Positions 50,289 to 58,476 are shown, counted from the stretch's first letter. The stretch: 64,000 nt of DNA from CAWINH01 sp963837425 (GCA_963837425.1 CAWINH010000002.1:62001-126000); one strand, 5' to 3'. The notes: a model not told the origin generated them from the letters alone. Made by a program: numbers and translations.

Positions 50289-50678
50289 CTACTGGCGCGC
50301 CCCATCTGCGATGGCGGGGATGTCGAGCCCCAGGTGGTGGGCCAGCGCTCCGCGCACGGCGTGGCGCAGCGATCGGTCCGTGAGCGTGCCCACCGGCGGT
50401 GACGTCACTCGTCGCAGCGAGATGGTGCGCAGTTGGGCGGTGAGGATCACCCCGTCCCGCGTCTGGCCGGCCTCGCCGGCCGGGATCGGCACCTCCCCGG
50501 GGTAGCGCGCCTCGGAGCGGGAGGCGGTGATGGGGCACACGGTCGCCAGCTCGGACCGATGGAACGGCTCGTACGAGACCACCAGCGCCCGTCGCTCGCC
50601 GGCCTGCTCGTGGCCGCGGGTGGGATCCGGGTCCACGATGACCACCGACCAGCGCAGCGGACCGGTCAGGCCGGCCAC
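50289..50678 (-). CDS. MazF/PemK-type toxin
   Basis: From GTG 50678 the 129-residue protein shows the PemK/MazF pattern: an N-terminal LRWSVVIVDPDPTRGHEQAG, then RRALVVSYEPF, TVCPITAS and DGVILTAQLRTISLRRVTSP, with the last strand and helix (HHLGLDI). MazF toxins cut mRNA at short sites. Its start lies inside the antitoxin gene (13-bp overlap), a coupled operon. The longer frame is antitoxin read out of frame. Confidence 0.82.
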   Translation of the reverse strand: MAGLTGPLRWSVVIVDPDPTRGHEQAGERRALVVSYEPFHRSELATVCPITASRSEARYPGEVPIPAGEAGQTRDGVILTAQLRTISLRRVTSPPVGTLTDRSLRHAVRGALAHHLGLDIPAIADGARQ

Positions 50679-50926
50679 GTCTCGCGGTCGGCGGTGCGGT
50701 AGGCGGCGGCCACGCCATCGGCCTCCGCGGTGAACTCCGCGTCGGCTGCCGCCTCCGCCCAGGCGTCCGCCTCGCGTGTCTCGCGGAGCCGCCGCTCCAG
50801 CTCGTCCACGGCCAGCTCGACCACCGCGTCCTGCGACCCGGCGACCTCGTAACGCTCCGCCATCTCGCGAACGCTGCGGACCGTGCGAGCCGGCAGGTTG
50901 TACGTGCGCTTGATGCGGGTTCCCAC
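50666..50926 (-). CDS. MazE/ribbon-helix-helix antitoxin-like protein
   Basis: The 86-residue protein starts with a basic strand (TRIKRTYNLPARTVRSVREM) and a helix (AERYEVAGSQDAVVELAVDE), like a ribbon-helix-helix DNA-binding head, followed by an acidic Ala-rich tail that would cover the toxin. Family assignment rests mainly on its position before MazF and on the overlapping genes. Confidence 0.7.
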   Translation of the reverse strand: MGTRIKRTYNLPARTVRSVREMAERYEVAGSQDAVVELAVDELERRLRETREADAWAEAAADAEFTAEADGVAAAYRTADRETWPA

Positions 50927-50988
50927 AGCCCGATTGTGATGGGTCCATGTTCGGGTGTCAATCCGGACCCACCCAGCCGATGCCGGCC

Positions 50989-51591
50989 TCAGACGACGGT
51001 CCCGAACTGCGCGCGGCCGGCCGGTCGATAGGTCAGCAGCGTCACACCCGACGGCGTCGATCGCGACTCGACGAGCTCCATGCTGTGCGTCGGGCCGTGC
51101 TCGGGGAAGAGCCGCAGTCCGTCGCCCACCACGACCGGGTAGAGCCGCAGGTTCAGCTCATCGACGAGGTCGCGCTCGAGCAGCCAGCGGAGGAGGACGC
51201 CGCTGCCGTGGACCTGCAGCTCGTTCCCGGGCTTCGCCTTGAGCTCACGCACGGCCGCCTCGACGTCGCCGTTGATGACGTGGGTGTTCTCCCAGGCCGG
51301 GTCGTTGAGCGTGGTCGAGGGCACGTACTTGGGCAGGGCGTTGATCGTGTGGCCGATGGGATTGTCGTCGTGCTCCGGCCAGTACGGCAGCCAGATATCC
51401 CAGGTCCGGCGACCTAGCAGGAGCGCGTCCGCGCGCTCGAACAGGGCAGCGACGAACTGCCCGCCCTCTTCATCGGCGTCCGCCGCCGTCCACCCGCCGC
51501 GCTCGAACCCGCCGCGCCGATCCTCATCGGGCCCACCCGGGCCCTGGTAGACCCCGTCCAGGGTCAGCATCATCGTTGCGGTCAGCTTCAT
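50989..51591 (-). CDS. dihydrofolate-reductase-fold protein (RibD C-terminal-like)
   Basis: The 200-residue protein (MKLTATMMLTLDGVYQGPGG) has GRRTWDIWLPYWPEHDDNPI, KYVPSTTLNDPAWENTHVIN, QVHGSGVLLRWLLERDLVDE and LYPVVVGDGLRLFP, the DHFR/RibD-C motifs. It is a paralogue of 49600-50217; the shared KYV.STTL and DEL.L...P.V.G.G.RLFP show common descent. The mazEF genes lie between the two. Substrate is unknown. Confidence 0.88.
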   Translation of the reverse strand: MKLTATMMLTLDGVYQGPGGPDEDRRGGFERGGWTAADADEEGGQFVAALFERADALLLGRRTWDIWLPYWPEHDDNPIGHTINALPKYVPSTTLNDPAWENTHVINGDVEAAVRELKAKPGNELQVHGSGVLLRWLLERDLVDELNLRLYPVVVGDGLRLFPEHGPTHSMELVESRSTPSGVTLLTYRPAGRAQFGTVV

Positions 51592-51670
51592 GGGTCGCGC
51601 CTTCTTACGATCACCCCGATCTCCTCGGCCAACCCGACAAGGATGGACCAGTCACGGCCGGCGGAGGGGC

Positions 51671-51798
51671 GTGCGCGCAGCGAACGCATCGGACACCGGA
51701 CCCCCGGTTTCCTGCCCAGATGTCACGCTCGGTGCACATTTCGGCCGTCCAGGCCCTGATTTCGCCTTCCCGATGGCCGATGTGCACACCTGGCGCAC
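51671..51798 (+). repeat. 128-bp dispersed element, copy 7
   Basis: Ends are GTGCGCGCAGCGAACGCATC and GATGTGCACACCTGGCGCAC. The middle (GTCACGCTCGGTGCACATTT) is shared with copy 8, so the two are close relatives. It lies in the 511-bp gap between the DHFR-like gene and typA. Confidence 0.92.
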
Positions 51799-51871
51799 AT
51801 CCCGGAGGGGGCGCACTCTTCGACCCCGCGCTGGGCGCCACACCCGGAACCAGCGTCAGCCGGGGCGCCGG

Positions 51872-52000
51872 CGTGCGCGGGGTGAACGCATCGGACAAGG
51901 AACCCCCGGTTTCCTGCCCAGATGTCACGCTCGGTGCACATTTCGGTCGTCCAGGGCCTGATTTCGCCCTCCCGATGGCCGATGTGCACACCTGGCGCAC
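51872..52000 (+). repeat. 128-bp dispersed element, copy 8 (129 bp)
   Basis: Same orientation as copy 7 and 73 bp after it, with ends GTGCGCGGGGTGAACGCATC and GATGTGCACACCTGGCGCAC. It is followed by three short units built on its right end (GGAGGGGGCGCACATC). The last 60 bp before typA hold the typA -10 box. Confidence 0.92.
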
Positions 52001-52102
52001 ATCCCGGAGGGGGCGCACATCGGAGGGGGCGCACATCCCGGAGGGCACGCCCAGCGCTGGCCCCCGACACGAGCCACGCCCTGCGCTAGGATTGGCGCCC
52101 CC

Positions 52103-53965
52103 ATGGCACGCCCCCAGGTTCCCACCCTCGCCGTGCGCAGCGACCTGCGCAACGTGGCGATCATTGCGCACGTCGACCACGGCAAGACGACCCTGGTCGA
52201 CGGCCTGCTGCGCCAGACCGGGACGTTCCGTTCCAACGAGACGCTGGTGGACCGCGTCCTGGACTCCGGGGACCTGGAGCGCGAGAAGGGGATCACCATC
52301 CTGGCCAAGCAGACGACCGTGGACTACGGGGGCATCCGGCTGAACATCGTCGATACGCCGGGCCACGCGGACTTCGGCGGCGAGGTGGAGCGCGGCCTGC
52401 TGATGGTGGACGCGGTCCTGCTCCTGGTGGACGCCAGCGAGGGTCCGCTGCCCCAGACGCGCTACGTCCTGCAGAAGGCCATGCAGCGGCACCTGCCGGT
52501 GATCGTGGCGCTCAACAAGATCGACCGCTCCGACGCGCGTCCGGCAGAAGTGCTGGACGCCGTCTACGAGCTCTTCATCGACCTCGGAGCCGATGCGCAC
52601 CAGATCGACTTCCCGGTCGTCTACACGAACGCGAAGGCCGGCACCGCCACGCGCGACCTTGCCACCCCAGGGACCGATCTCCGCCCGCTGCTCGACCTGC
52701 TCGTCGAGGTGACACCCCCGCCGCAGTACGTGGAAGGCCACCCGCTGCAGCTGCTCGTCACGAATCTCGCCGCGAACGACTACGTGGGCCGCATGGCCGT
52801 GGGGCGCATCCGCAACGGGAGCATCCGCATCGGCCAGCGGGTGAGCGTCGTGCGCGAAGAGGCAGATGACGCCGCTGGCGATGTCCAGCCGGGCCGGACG
52901 GTCACCCTGTCCGGCACGGTGACCAGTCTGCAGACGGCGCACGGCATCGATCGGGTGGACATCACGGAGGCGCGCGAGGGCGACATCGTCTCGGTGGCCG
53001 GGCTGCCGGAGGTGACGATTGGCGACACCATCACGGATCCGGGGGACCCTCGCCCGCTCCCGCGCCTGGACGTGGATGCGCCCACGCTGCGCATGACGTT
53101 CGGCGTCAACACCTCGCCCCTGGCCGGGCGGGACGGGAAGTACGTGACCTCCCGCGAGCTGAAGGCTCGCCTGGACCGCGAAGTGCTCGGCAACGTCTCG
53201 ATCGAGGTCGCCCCAACCGACAGCGCGGACACGTTCGAGGTCCGCGGGCGCGGTGAGCTGCAGCTCGCCGTGCTCATCGAGCAGATGCGGCGCGAGGGGT
53301 ACGAGCTGACCGTCTCGCGCCCGGAGGTGATCCTCCACGAGCGCGACGGCCAGGTTCAGGAGCCGTACGAGCGGGTGACCATTGACATCCCGCCGGAGTT
53401 CATCGGTCCGGTGCAGGCGGCCCTGTCGGGCCGGAAGGGGAGCCTGGAGCAGATGTCGACCGATGCCGACGGGCGCGCCCGCCTGGAGTACATCGTCCCG
53501 GTCCGGGGTCTCATTGGCTACCGCGGGCAGCTGATGACCGATACCCGCGGCACGGCGCTCATGCACCAGATCGGCGAGGGCTACGGACCCTGGGCCGGCG
53601 AGGTCACGCATCGGACCAGCGGCGTCCTGGTGGCGGACCGCGCGGGCCTCTCGAACGCGTACGCGCTCGCCAACCTCGAGGAGCGCTCGGAGCTCTTCAT
53701 CGGCACCGGCGTCGAGGTCTACGAGGGGATGGTCGTGGGCGAGAACGCGCGTCCGGGCGACATGAACGTCAACGCCACCAAGTCCAAGCAGCTGACGAAC
53801 ATGCGGACCCATGCGCACGACGAGTCGTTGCGCCTGACTCCGCCGCGGCCCATGACCCTGGAGTCAGCCATCGAGTTCATCGCGGCCGATGAACTGGTCG
53901 AGGTCACGCCCTCGGCCATTCGCCTCCGCAAGCGCGTCCTGCCGGCCGGCGACCGGAAGCGCTGA
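52103..53965 (+). CDS. typA: translational GTPase TypA/BipA
   Basis: TypA/BipA is a ribosome-binding GTPase used in 50S assembly and stress. The 620-residue protein has G1 AHVDHGKT (22-29), G2 region REKGITILAKQTTV, G3 DTPGHADF and G4 NKID, then the EF-G-like domains II, III and V and the TypA-specific C-terminus (GRVADVG-type signals absent; EYIVPVRGLIGYRGQLMTDT and GTALMHQIGEGYGPWAGEV present). TAGGAT lies at 52087-52092, ten bases before the ATG. An element copy begins 18 bp after its stop. Confidence 0.96.
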   Translation: MARPQVPTLAVRSDLRNVAIIAHVDHGKTTLVDGLLRQTGTFRSNETLVDRVLDSGDLEREKGITILAKQTTVDYGGIRLNIVDTPGHADFGGEVERGLLMVDAVLLLVDASEGPLPQTRYVLQKAMQRHLPVIVALNKIDRSDARPAEVLDAVYELFIDLGADAHQIDFPVVYTNAKAGTATRDLATPGTDLRPLLDLLVEVTPPPQYVEGHPLQLLVTNLAANDYVGRMAVGRIRNGSIRIGQRVSVVREEADDAAGDVQPGRTVTLSGTVTSLQTAHGIDRVDITEAREGDIVSVAGLPEVTIGDTITDPGDPRPLPRLDVDAPTLRMTFGVNTSPLAGRDGKYVTSRELKARLDREVLGNVSIEVAPTDSADTFEVRGRGELQLAVLIEQMRREGYELTVSRPEVILHERDGQVQEPYERVTIDIPPEFIGPVQAALSGRKGSLEQMSTDADGRARLEYIVPVRGLIGYRGQLMTDTRGTALMHQIGEGYGPWAGEVTHRTSGVLVADRAGLSNAYALANLEERSELFIGTGVEVYEGMVVGENARPGDMNVNATKSKQLTNMRTHAHDESLRLTPPRPMTLESAIEFIAADELVEVTPSAIRLRKRVLPAGDRKR

Positions 53966-53983
53966 GCGAGGCCTTCCTCGTTT

Positions 53984-54111
53984 GTGCGCCCAGTGAACGC
54001 ATCGGACACCGAACCCCCGGTTTGCTGCCCAGATGTCACGCCCGGTGCACATTTCGGCCGTCCAGGCCCTGATTTCGCCCTCCCGATGGCCGATGTGCAC
54101 GCCTGGCGCAC
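53984..54111 (+). repeat. 128-bp dispersed element, copy 9
   Basis: Nearly identical to copy 10 at 57296 over the whole 128 bp. It begins 18 bp after the typA stop, in the position of a terminator. The remaining 350 bp up to the next gene hold no gene or structure that I can support. Confidence 0.93.
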
Positions 54112-54460
54112 ATCCTCGACCCAGCGCTGGCCCGATCCTGATCAGGGCTGCATCACCGGTCAGCCAGCGCCTTGAGAAAGCCCGGGATGCGCCGGGCGGC
54201 CGTCCGGGGGCAAACCTCAGTTCACCGGCGATGCCATCACGACCGGGTCCGCAACGTCAGCCCGGAACGGACTAGCCACATCACCCGATGGGCTCTTGTG
54301 GCCGCTGCGTTCGCCGTCCTGAGCGGACGCTCGCGGCGGGATCATTACCGTCGCGCCACGCACCCACCATCAAGACCACATCGAATCTGCATGGGATTCG
54401 CGGCAGGGACGTGACCATCGTCCGATTGCGCATCGCCGCAGCGGCCCGGACGATCTCGGT

Positions 54461-55627
54461 ATGGAACGCGTGGCGGGGTCGCAACGGTCGCTGGCCGGTG
54501 GTGCCATCCTCGCTGCCGGGCTGGCGGCGGGCCTGTTCCTGGCCCTCTTCACGGACACGCCGGTCACGGGTGCGGCTGCCAAGTTCACCCCCAATGCCGC
54601 CGCGGCTGAGCTGGTCCGCCTGCTGAACGGCGAGCGAACGACCCACGGGCTGCCAGCCCTCTCCGTTGACCCGTTCCTCGCCTGGGTGACCCGCGATGGG
54701 CCGGTCCCCTGCCCGAATGGCGGGCCGGTGGCCCAGGGACGAGCCAAGGACCTGGCCATCAGTGGGACCCTCAGCCACACCCTGCGCCTCTGCCCGGCCT
54801 ACGACATCGGCTCGCCCATGGATGGCTGGGGTTACGGCGGGGCCATTGGCGAGATCCTTGCCGAGAACGGCGGCTACGACTTCAACCCGTTCCCGTACCA
54901 GTGGGGCTGTGACGTCCACCAGGCCAACTGCACCGGCGCCACGACGAGTGCGCCGACGACCGTGGCGTTGGCTGCGTATCAGTTCATGACGAGCCAGGGT
55001 CATCGCGATAACGTTCTGTCGCCCCTCTTCGACCGCTTTGGGTGCGGGGCGTGGCAGGTGCCTGATCCCGATCCCAGGATCGGGATTTCCACCACCTATG
55101 CCTGTCTCTTTGCATCAGGGCCGGGTACTGCCACCGTGGGCGGTTCGACTCCGAAGCCGACACCTGCACCCACCCCCACGAGCAAACCGATCCCATCCGC
55201 CCCCGTGAGCAGTTCGACTCCGAAGCCGACACCTGCACCCACCCCCACGAGCAAACCGATCTCAACACCGACCATGCAATCCGTGGCCGAGCGGACATCA
55301 TCGGCCTCGCCTCCGACGATGGCGGGGTCGCTAATGCCAACGGTCACCGCCGATGCCACCCCCGATGCCACCCCCGGGATAGTCCTGCCCCCTGCGGGCA
55401 CGGCAGCCCCTTCTGCGAGTTCATCGACCAGTCCTCAACTGATCGGTTCGACCGACTTGACGAGTGCACAACCCGAAACGATCGTCGCGCCGCCCGTCGA
55501 AATTCCCACGAGAGACGCCCCCACACTCATCACGCTTGTCTTCGCGGCATTCCCAGCGGTCCTGGGTGGGGGATTGGTCTTCCTGGTCTCAAGGCCAAGG
55601 CGAATCAAGACGGACCAGCCGCGCTGA
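54461..55627 (+). CDS. CAP (SCP/PR1) domain protein with Pro/Thr linker and C-terminal membrane segment
   Basis: The 388-residue protein has an N-terminal hydrophobic segment (about 12-32), a CAP-like domain (about 45-210: LVRLLNGERTTHGLPALSVD, HTLRLCPAYDIG, MTSQGHRDNVLSPLFDRFGC), a long Pro/Thr/Ser linker and a final membrane segment (FAAFPAVLGGGLVFLV) before a basic tail. CAP proteins are secreted and often bind lipids or act in the envelope. The linker contains a perfect 50-bp duplication. GACGAT lies six bases before the ATG. Confidence 0.82.
   Translation: MERVAGSQRSLAGGAILAAGLAAGLFLALFTDTPVTGAAAKFTPNAAAAELVRLLNGERTTHGLPALSVDPFLAWVTRDGPVPCPNGGPVAQGRAKDLAISGTLSHTLRLCPAYDIGSPMDGWGYGGAIGEILAENGGYDFNPFPYQWGCDVHQANCTGATTSAPTTVALAAYQFMTSQGHRDNVLSPLFDRFGCGAWQVPDPDPRIGISTTYACLFASGPGTATVGGSTPKPTPAPTPTSKPIPSAPVSSSTPKPTPAPTPTSKPISTPTMQSVAERTSSASPPTMAGSLMPTVTADATPDATPGIVLPPAGTAAPSASSSTSPQLIGSTDLTSAQPETIVAPPVEIPTRDAPTLITLVFAAFPAVLGGGLVFLVSRPRRIKTDQPR
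55143..55261. repeat. 50-bp perfect duplication inside the CAP-protein linker
   Basis: The 50-bp block starting GTTCGACTCCGAAGCCGACA occurs at 55143-55192 and again at 55212-55261, 69 bp (23 codons) apart and in frame. It duplicates a linker peptide beginning STPKPTPAPTPTSKPI, so linker length may vary between strains. Confidence 0.9.
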
Positions 55628-55675
55628 GGATCCGGGGGACGGGGGGCGTTCTGCCGCGGTGCCGCCGCGGGCCGC

Positions 55676-56584
55676 CTATTCGGGGATCGGTCGATCGAAC
55701 GTGCGGAAGTCGAGCTCATCCTGGTTCGGCCCGCCGCGTTCGCCGGTGTCCAGGGCATCGATCGCCGCGATCTCCTCATCGGCCAGTCGGAAGTCGAAGA
55801 CGTCGAGGTTCTCGGCGATCCGCTCGGGCCGGACGGACTTTGGGATGGCCGAGCGCCCGCTGTCGAGGTGCCAGCGCAGGATGACCTGGGCTGCCGTCTT
55901 GCCGTGCTGCTCCGCGATCTGGGTGATGACCGGATCGTTCAGCGCGTTCTTTGGCGGCTCGCCCTCCGACGAGCGGTAGACATACACACCGCCGAGCGGT
56001 GACCAGGCCTGCGTCGCAATGCCGAGTCGGGAATGCTCGGCGCGCAAAGCCGGCTGGTTGTAGTAGGGATGGACCTCCACCTGGTTGACCGCGGGCACGA
56101 CCGACAGCCGCGGCAGCACCGTCTCGAGGTGCGCGGGGCTGAAGTTCGACACGCCAATGGCCCGCACCCGTCCTTCGTTTAGCAGCCGCTCGAGGGCGCG
56201 ATAGGCCTCAACCGTCGCATCGAAGTCCTGGGGCAGCGGCTGATGTAGCAGGTAGAGATCGATCGTGTCGAGTCCCAGCTTGCGGGTGCTCACGTCGAAC
56301 GCATGGAGCGCTCCGTCGTAGCTGTAGTTGCTGACCCACACCTTCGTCTGGATGAACAGCTCCGACCGCTCCACGCCACTCGCGGCGATCGCCGAGCCGA
56401 CCTGCGGCTCGTTGAGGTAGGAGGCAGCGGTGTCGATCATGCGGTAGCCGACGCGCAGCGCCTCCTCGACGGCGTCCTGGGTCACCTCGGGTGGCGTCTG
56501 GAACACTCCGAAGCCGAGGGCGGGCAGCTCGACCCCGTTGTTGAGCGGAATCGGCGGTGGCGATTGCATGTCAGCTGGCCTCAT
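55676..56584 (-). CDS. aldo/keto reductase
   Basis: The 302-residue protein has the AKR tetrad: Asp51 and Tyr56 in MIDTAASYLNE, Lys81 in IQTKVWV and His114 in LYLLHQP, on a TIM barrel with the NADPH-binding AIPKSVRPERIAENLDVFDF. It reduces aldehydes or ketones; it resembles 2,5-diketo-gluconate reductase-type enzymes. ATG 56584 is chosen over 56569 because TAAGAT (56597-56592) lies seven bases upstream. Confidence 0.93.
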   Translation of the reverse strand: MRPADMQSPPPIPLNNGVELPALGFGVFQTPPEVTQDAVEEALRVGYRMIDTAASYLNEPQVGSAIAASGVERSELFIQTKVWVSNYSYDGALHAFDVSTRKLGLDTIDLYLLHQPLPQDFDATVEAYRALERLLNEGRVRAIGVSNFSPAHLETVLPRLSVVPAVNQVEVHPYYNQPALRAEHSRLGIATQAWSPLGGVYVYRSSEGEPPKNALNDPVITQIAEQHGKTAAQVILRWHLDSGRSAIPKSVRPERIAENLDVFDFRLADEEIAAIDALDTGERGGPNQDELDFRTFDRPIPE

Positions 56585-56623
56585 CGTCCGGATCTTACCC
56601 GCCTACCACTTGGCCCCCGGCAC

Positions 56624-56878
56624 TCATCGGTAAACCTCTCGTCGGTGGGCGATCCGGATGACGAGCACCGCCGGCCGGTCGTCCTGGATCCGGTACAGGA
56701 TTCGATAATCACCGACGCGCGCCCGCCAGATGTCGTCAGCGCCGCGGAGCTTCATGGCGCCGCCTCCGCGTGGATCCTCCGCGAGCTGCCCGATGCGGCG
56801 AGCCACCCGGCGCTGGATGGCCCGCTCCAGGTTCGCCAGCTCTCGCGCGGCCGATGGCAGCAGCTCGATGGCGCGCAC
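56624..56878 (-). CDS. RelE/ParE-type toxin
   Basis: The 84-residue protein is a typical RelE: IELLPSAARELANLERAIQR, MKLRGADDIWRARVGDYRIL, YRIQDDRPAVLVIRIAHRRE, VYR. The basic core and terminal HRREVYR match ribosome-dependent mRNA interferases. It starts 11 bp after the stop of the antitoxin gene on the same strand. Confidence 0.9.
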   Translation of the reverse strand: MRAIELLPSAARELANLERAIQRRVARRIGQLAEDPRGGGAMKLRGADDIWRARVGDYRILYRIQDDRPAVLVIRIAHRREVYR

Positions 56879-56889
56879 CCAGCCCGCCC

Positions 56890-57144
56890 CTAGAGCTTCA
56901 GCTGCGCCTTGAGGTCCTCCCAGGCGATCCGTTCACGGTTGTCGGGATCGGCCAGCGCCTGGCGAACCTCGTCCAGGTCGCGCGCGTCCTCAAGCGCTTC
57001 GATCAGCTCCAGGTCCTGAATGGGGACGACCGCCGCCACCCTCCGGCCGTGCCGGGTGAGAACCACGCGCTCGCCGCCGAAGGCGACGCGGTTGACCGTT
57101 GTGGCAAAGGACTCCCGCGCCTCGCTGATCCGGTGTTCGCTCAT
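56890..57144 (-). CDS. Phd/YefM-type antitoxin
   Basis: From ATG 57144 the 84-residue protein reads ISEARESFATTVNRVAFGGE, RVVLTRHGRRVAAVVPIQDL, the DNA-binding fold of Phd/YefM, followed by the acidic tail (EALEDARDLDEVRQALADPD). A start at 57159 is possible but would lie within the operator dyad. It is first in the operon with the RelE toxin. Confidence 0.88.
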   Translation of the reverse strand: MSEHRISEARESFATTVNRVAFGGERVVLTRHGRRVAAVVPIQDLELIEALEDARDLDEVRQALADPDNRERIAWEDLKAQLKL

Positions 57145-57166
57145 GTACGAATTGTACAATACGTAC
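57145..57166. promoter_or_regulatory. antitoxin operator with TGTACA core
   Basis: ATTGTACAAT (57151-57160) is a perfect 10-bp palindrome and is flanked on both sides by GTAC (57145-57148 and 57163-57166). It abuts the antitoxin start at 57144. YefM-type antitoxins bind palindromes with a TGTACA core, so this is a likely autoregulatory site. Confidence 0.7.
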
Positions 57167-57295
57167 GCCAGATTTGACGGCGCCGCTCCTCGTCGGGACT
57201 CCCGGGCCCTGTAGACCCCTTGGTGGTCATTCGCCCCCGTCCTTCAGATCCGGGTGGTGCTTGTCCGCGTGCGACGACTCACCGGGGCGCCGGTT

Positions 57296-57423
57296 GTGCG
57301 CCCAGTGAACGCATCGGACACCGAACCCCCGGTTTGCTGCCCAGATGTCACGCCCGGTGCACATATCGGCCGTCCAGGCCCTGATTTCGCCCTCCCGATG
57401 GCCGATGTGCACACCTGGCGCAC
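57296..57423 (+). repeat. 128-bp dispersed element, copy 10
   Basis: Almost the same sequence as copy 9, with ends GTGCGCCCAGTGAACGCATC and GATGTGCACACCTGGCGCAC. It lies in the 590-bp gap between the YefM-RelE operon and a PIN remnant. The rest of the gap (57424-57735) shows no gene I can support. Confidence 0.93.
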
Positions 57424-57737
57424 ATCCTCGGGTGCGGCACCGGTCAGGGCCGAACGAGTCGAGTATCGTCGCGCGATGGTTGTCATACGCGGCCTGGGGA
57501 GCATCTGGCATCTCGTCAGGTCCTTCGGCGCCTATCCGGGTGGGGTGTGCCGGATCCGGCCGGCGTTCACAAACCCCGGGCCGGTGACCGACTGCTCAAC
57601 CGCGCGTGGGAGGAGCGTTAGCCGGGTCCACCGGGCCTACCGACCCGAATCCACGCTCGGCTGCACCCCCGAATCAGGCTCTCGACCGGGTTAGCGCTCC
57701 TGAGGTGAGCGGTTGAGGAGTCGAGTGGCTCGAGCGG

Positions 57738-58033
57738 CTACCTCGCGAAGATGGCGCTCGGACGATCGCCCAGCCGACTCGCGAGGAGCGCTCGGTCGAG
57801 GGTCGCCAGCCTGGCCCCCCGCGCCCGGGCGACGGACGCGTAGACGGCGTCGTACAGGGTCAGCTCGTGCCGCTCCGCGAGGCGGGGCCGCGGCTCGCAT
57901 CTCGGTCTGGGTTGGGGTGACGCGCGGCCAGATATCAGCCAGTGCCTCGAGCACCACGGCCACACGCCGGGCCGGCACGGAACGTCCCCGCAGCAGGGCG
58001 TTGCCGACTTCGTACGGCGGTCGTCGAGATTAG
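57738..58033 (-). pseudogene. PIN-domain (VapC-like) toxin remnant
   Basis: Two frames together spell the C-terminal two thirds of a PIN toxin: YEVGNALLRGRSVPARRVAV and VLEALADIWPRVTPTQTE in one, then RLAERHELTLYDAVYASVAR and ARGARLATLDRALLASRLGD in the other. The switch lies in the C/G run at about 57880-57895. The N-terminal part with the first catalytic Asp is missing. It lies directly before the HicAB operon, and no VapB remnant is evident. Confidence 0.75.
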
Positions 58034-58045
58034 CCAGGCCTTTGG

Positions 58046-58255
58046 TCAGGCGATCTCCACCAATCCCACGCCCGTGGTTGGCTCGGGAATCGCCTCGCCT
58101 GCTTCGCGCATGGCCTCGAGGTGGAGACGTATGCCCTCTTGGATCAGCCGCTCGACCTCCGCACGCGTCGCGCCGGTGGCAACGCATCCCGGCAGGTCCG
58201 GCACGTAGGCGGCCCAGTTGCGCGGAGACCGCTCATAGACAACGGCGTACTTCAC
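58046..58255 (-). CDS. hicB: HicB-type antitoxin
   Basis: The 69-residue protein (MKYAVVYERSPRNWAAYVPD, LPGCVATGATRAEVERLIQE) is the partial-RNase-H-like domain of HicB antitoxins; it is short and lacks an added DNA-binding domain. The start overlaps the HicA stop by 4 bp. It blocks the HicA active site in known systems. Confidence 0.9.
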   Translation of the reverse strand: MKYAVVYERSPRNWAAYVPDLPGCVATGATRAEVERLIQEGIRLHLEAMREAGEAIPEPTTGVGLVEIA

Positions 58256-58476
58256 GGTTCCTGCTCCTGATCCAATCCGCTCTGCCGCAGGATACTTCGA
58301 TATGTCCCAAGAGGCAGGTCATGACTCGGCTTGCCGGCCACTGTCACCGTCCCTGACTTCCGTGGATGTTGCAGGTGCCGATGACTGCCGCGCCTGCGCA
58401 CTTCGCGCCAGCCGGCCTCATGCAGCAACCGCAGGACATCACGCACCTTCGGCACACGCACATGCTCTTCATCCAC
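58252..58476 (-). CDS. hicA: HicA-type mRNA interferase toxin
   Basis: The 74-residue protein has the dsRBD-like HicA fold with the catalytic His in RRGSHRHLQHP, preceded by LRLLHEAGWREV and followed by GKPSHDLPLGTYRSILRQSG. Toxin first, antitoxin second is the normal hicAB order. The operon looks intact, unlike the PIN remnant beside it. Confidence 0.9.
   Translation of the reverse strand: MDEEHVRVPKVRDVLRLLHEAGWREVRRRGSHRHLQHPRKSGTVTVAGKPSHDLPLGTYRSILRQSGLDQEQEP

Noticed and set aside
53984..57423. Open frames inside the 128-bp elements (for example NASDTEPPVCCPDVTPGAH)
   Set aside because: The frames are open by composition; copies shift between frames, have no shared start or ribosome site, and 128 bp is not a multiple of three.
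57424..57735. Gene in the gap before the PIN remnant
   Set aside because: The only open frame (57254-57694) begins inside an element copy and shows no domain or ribosome site.
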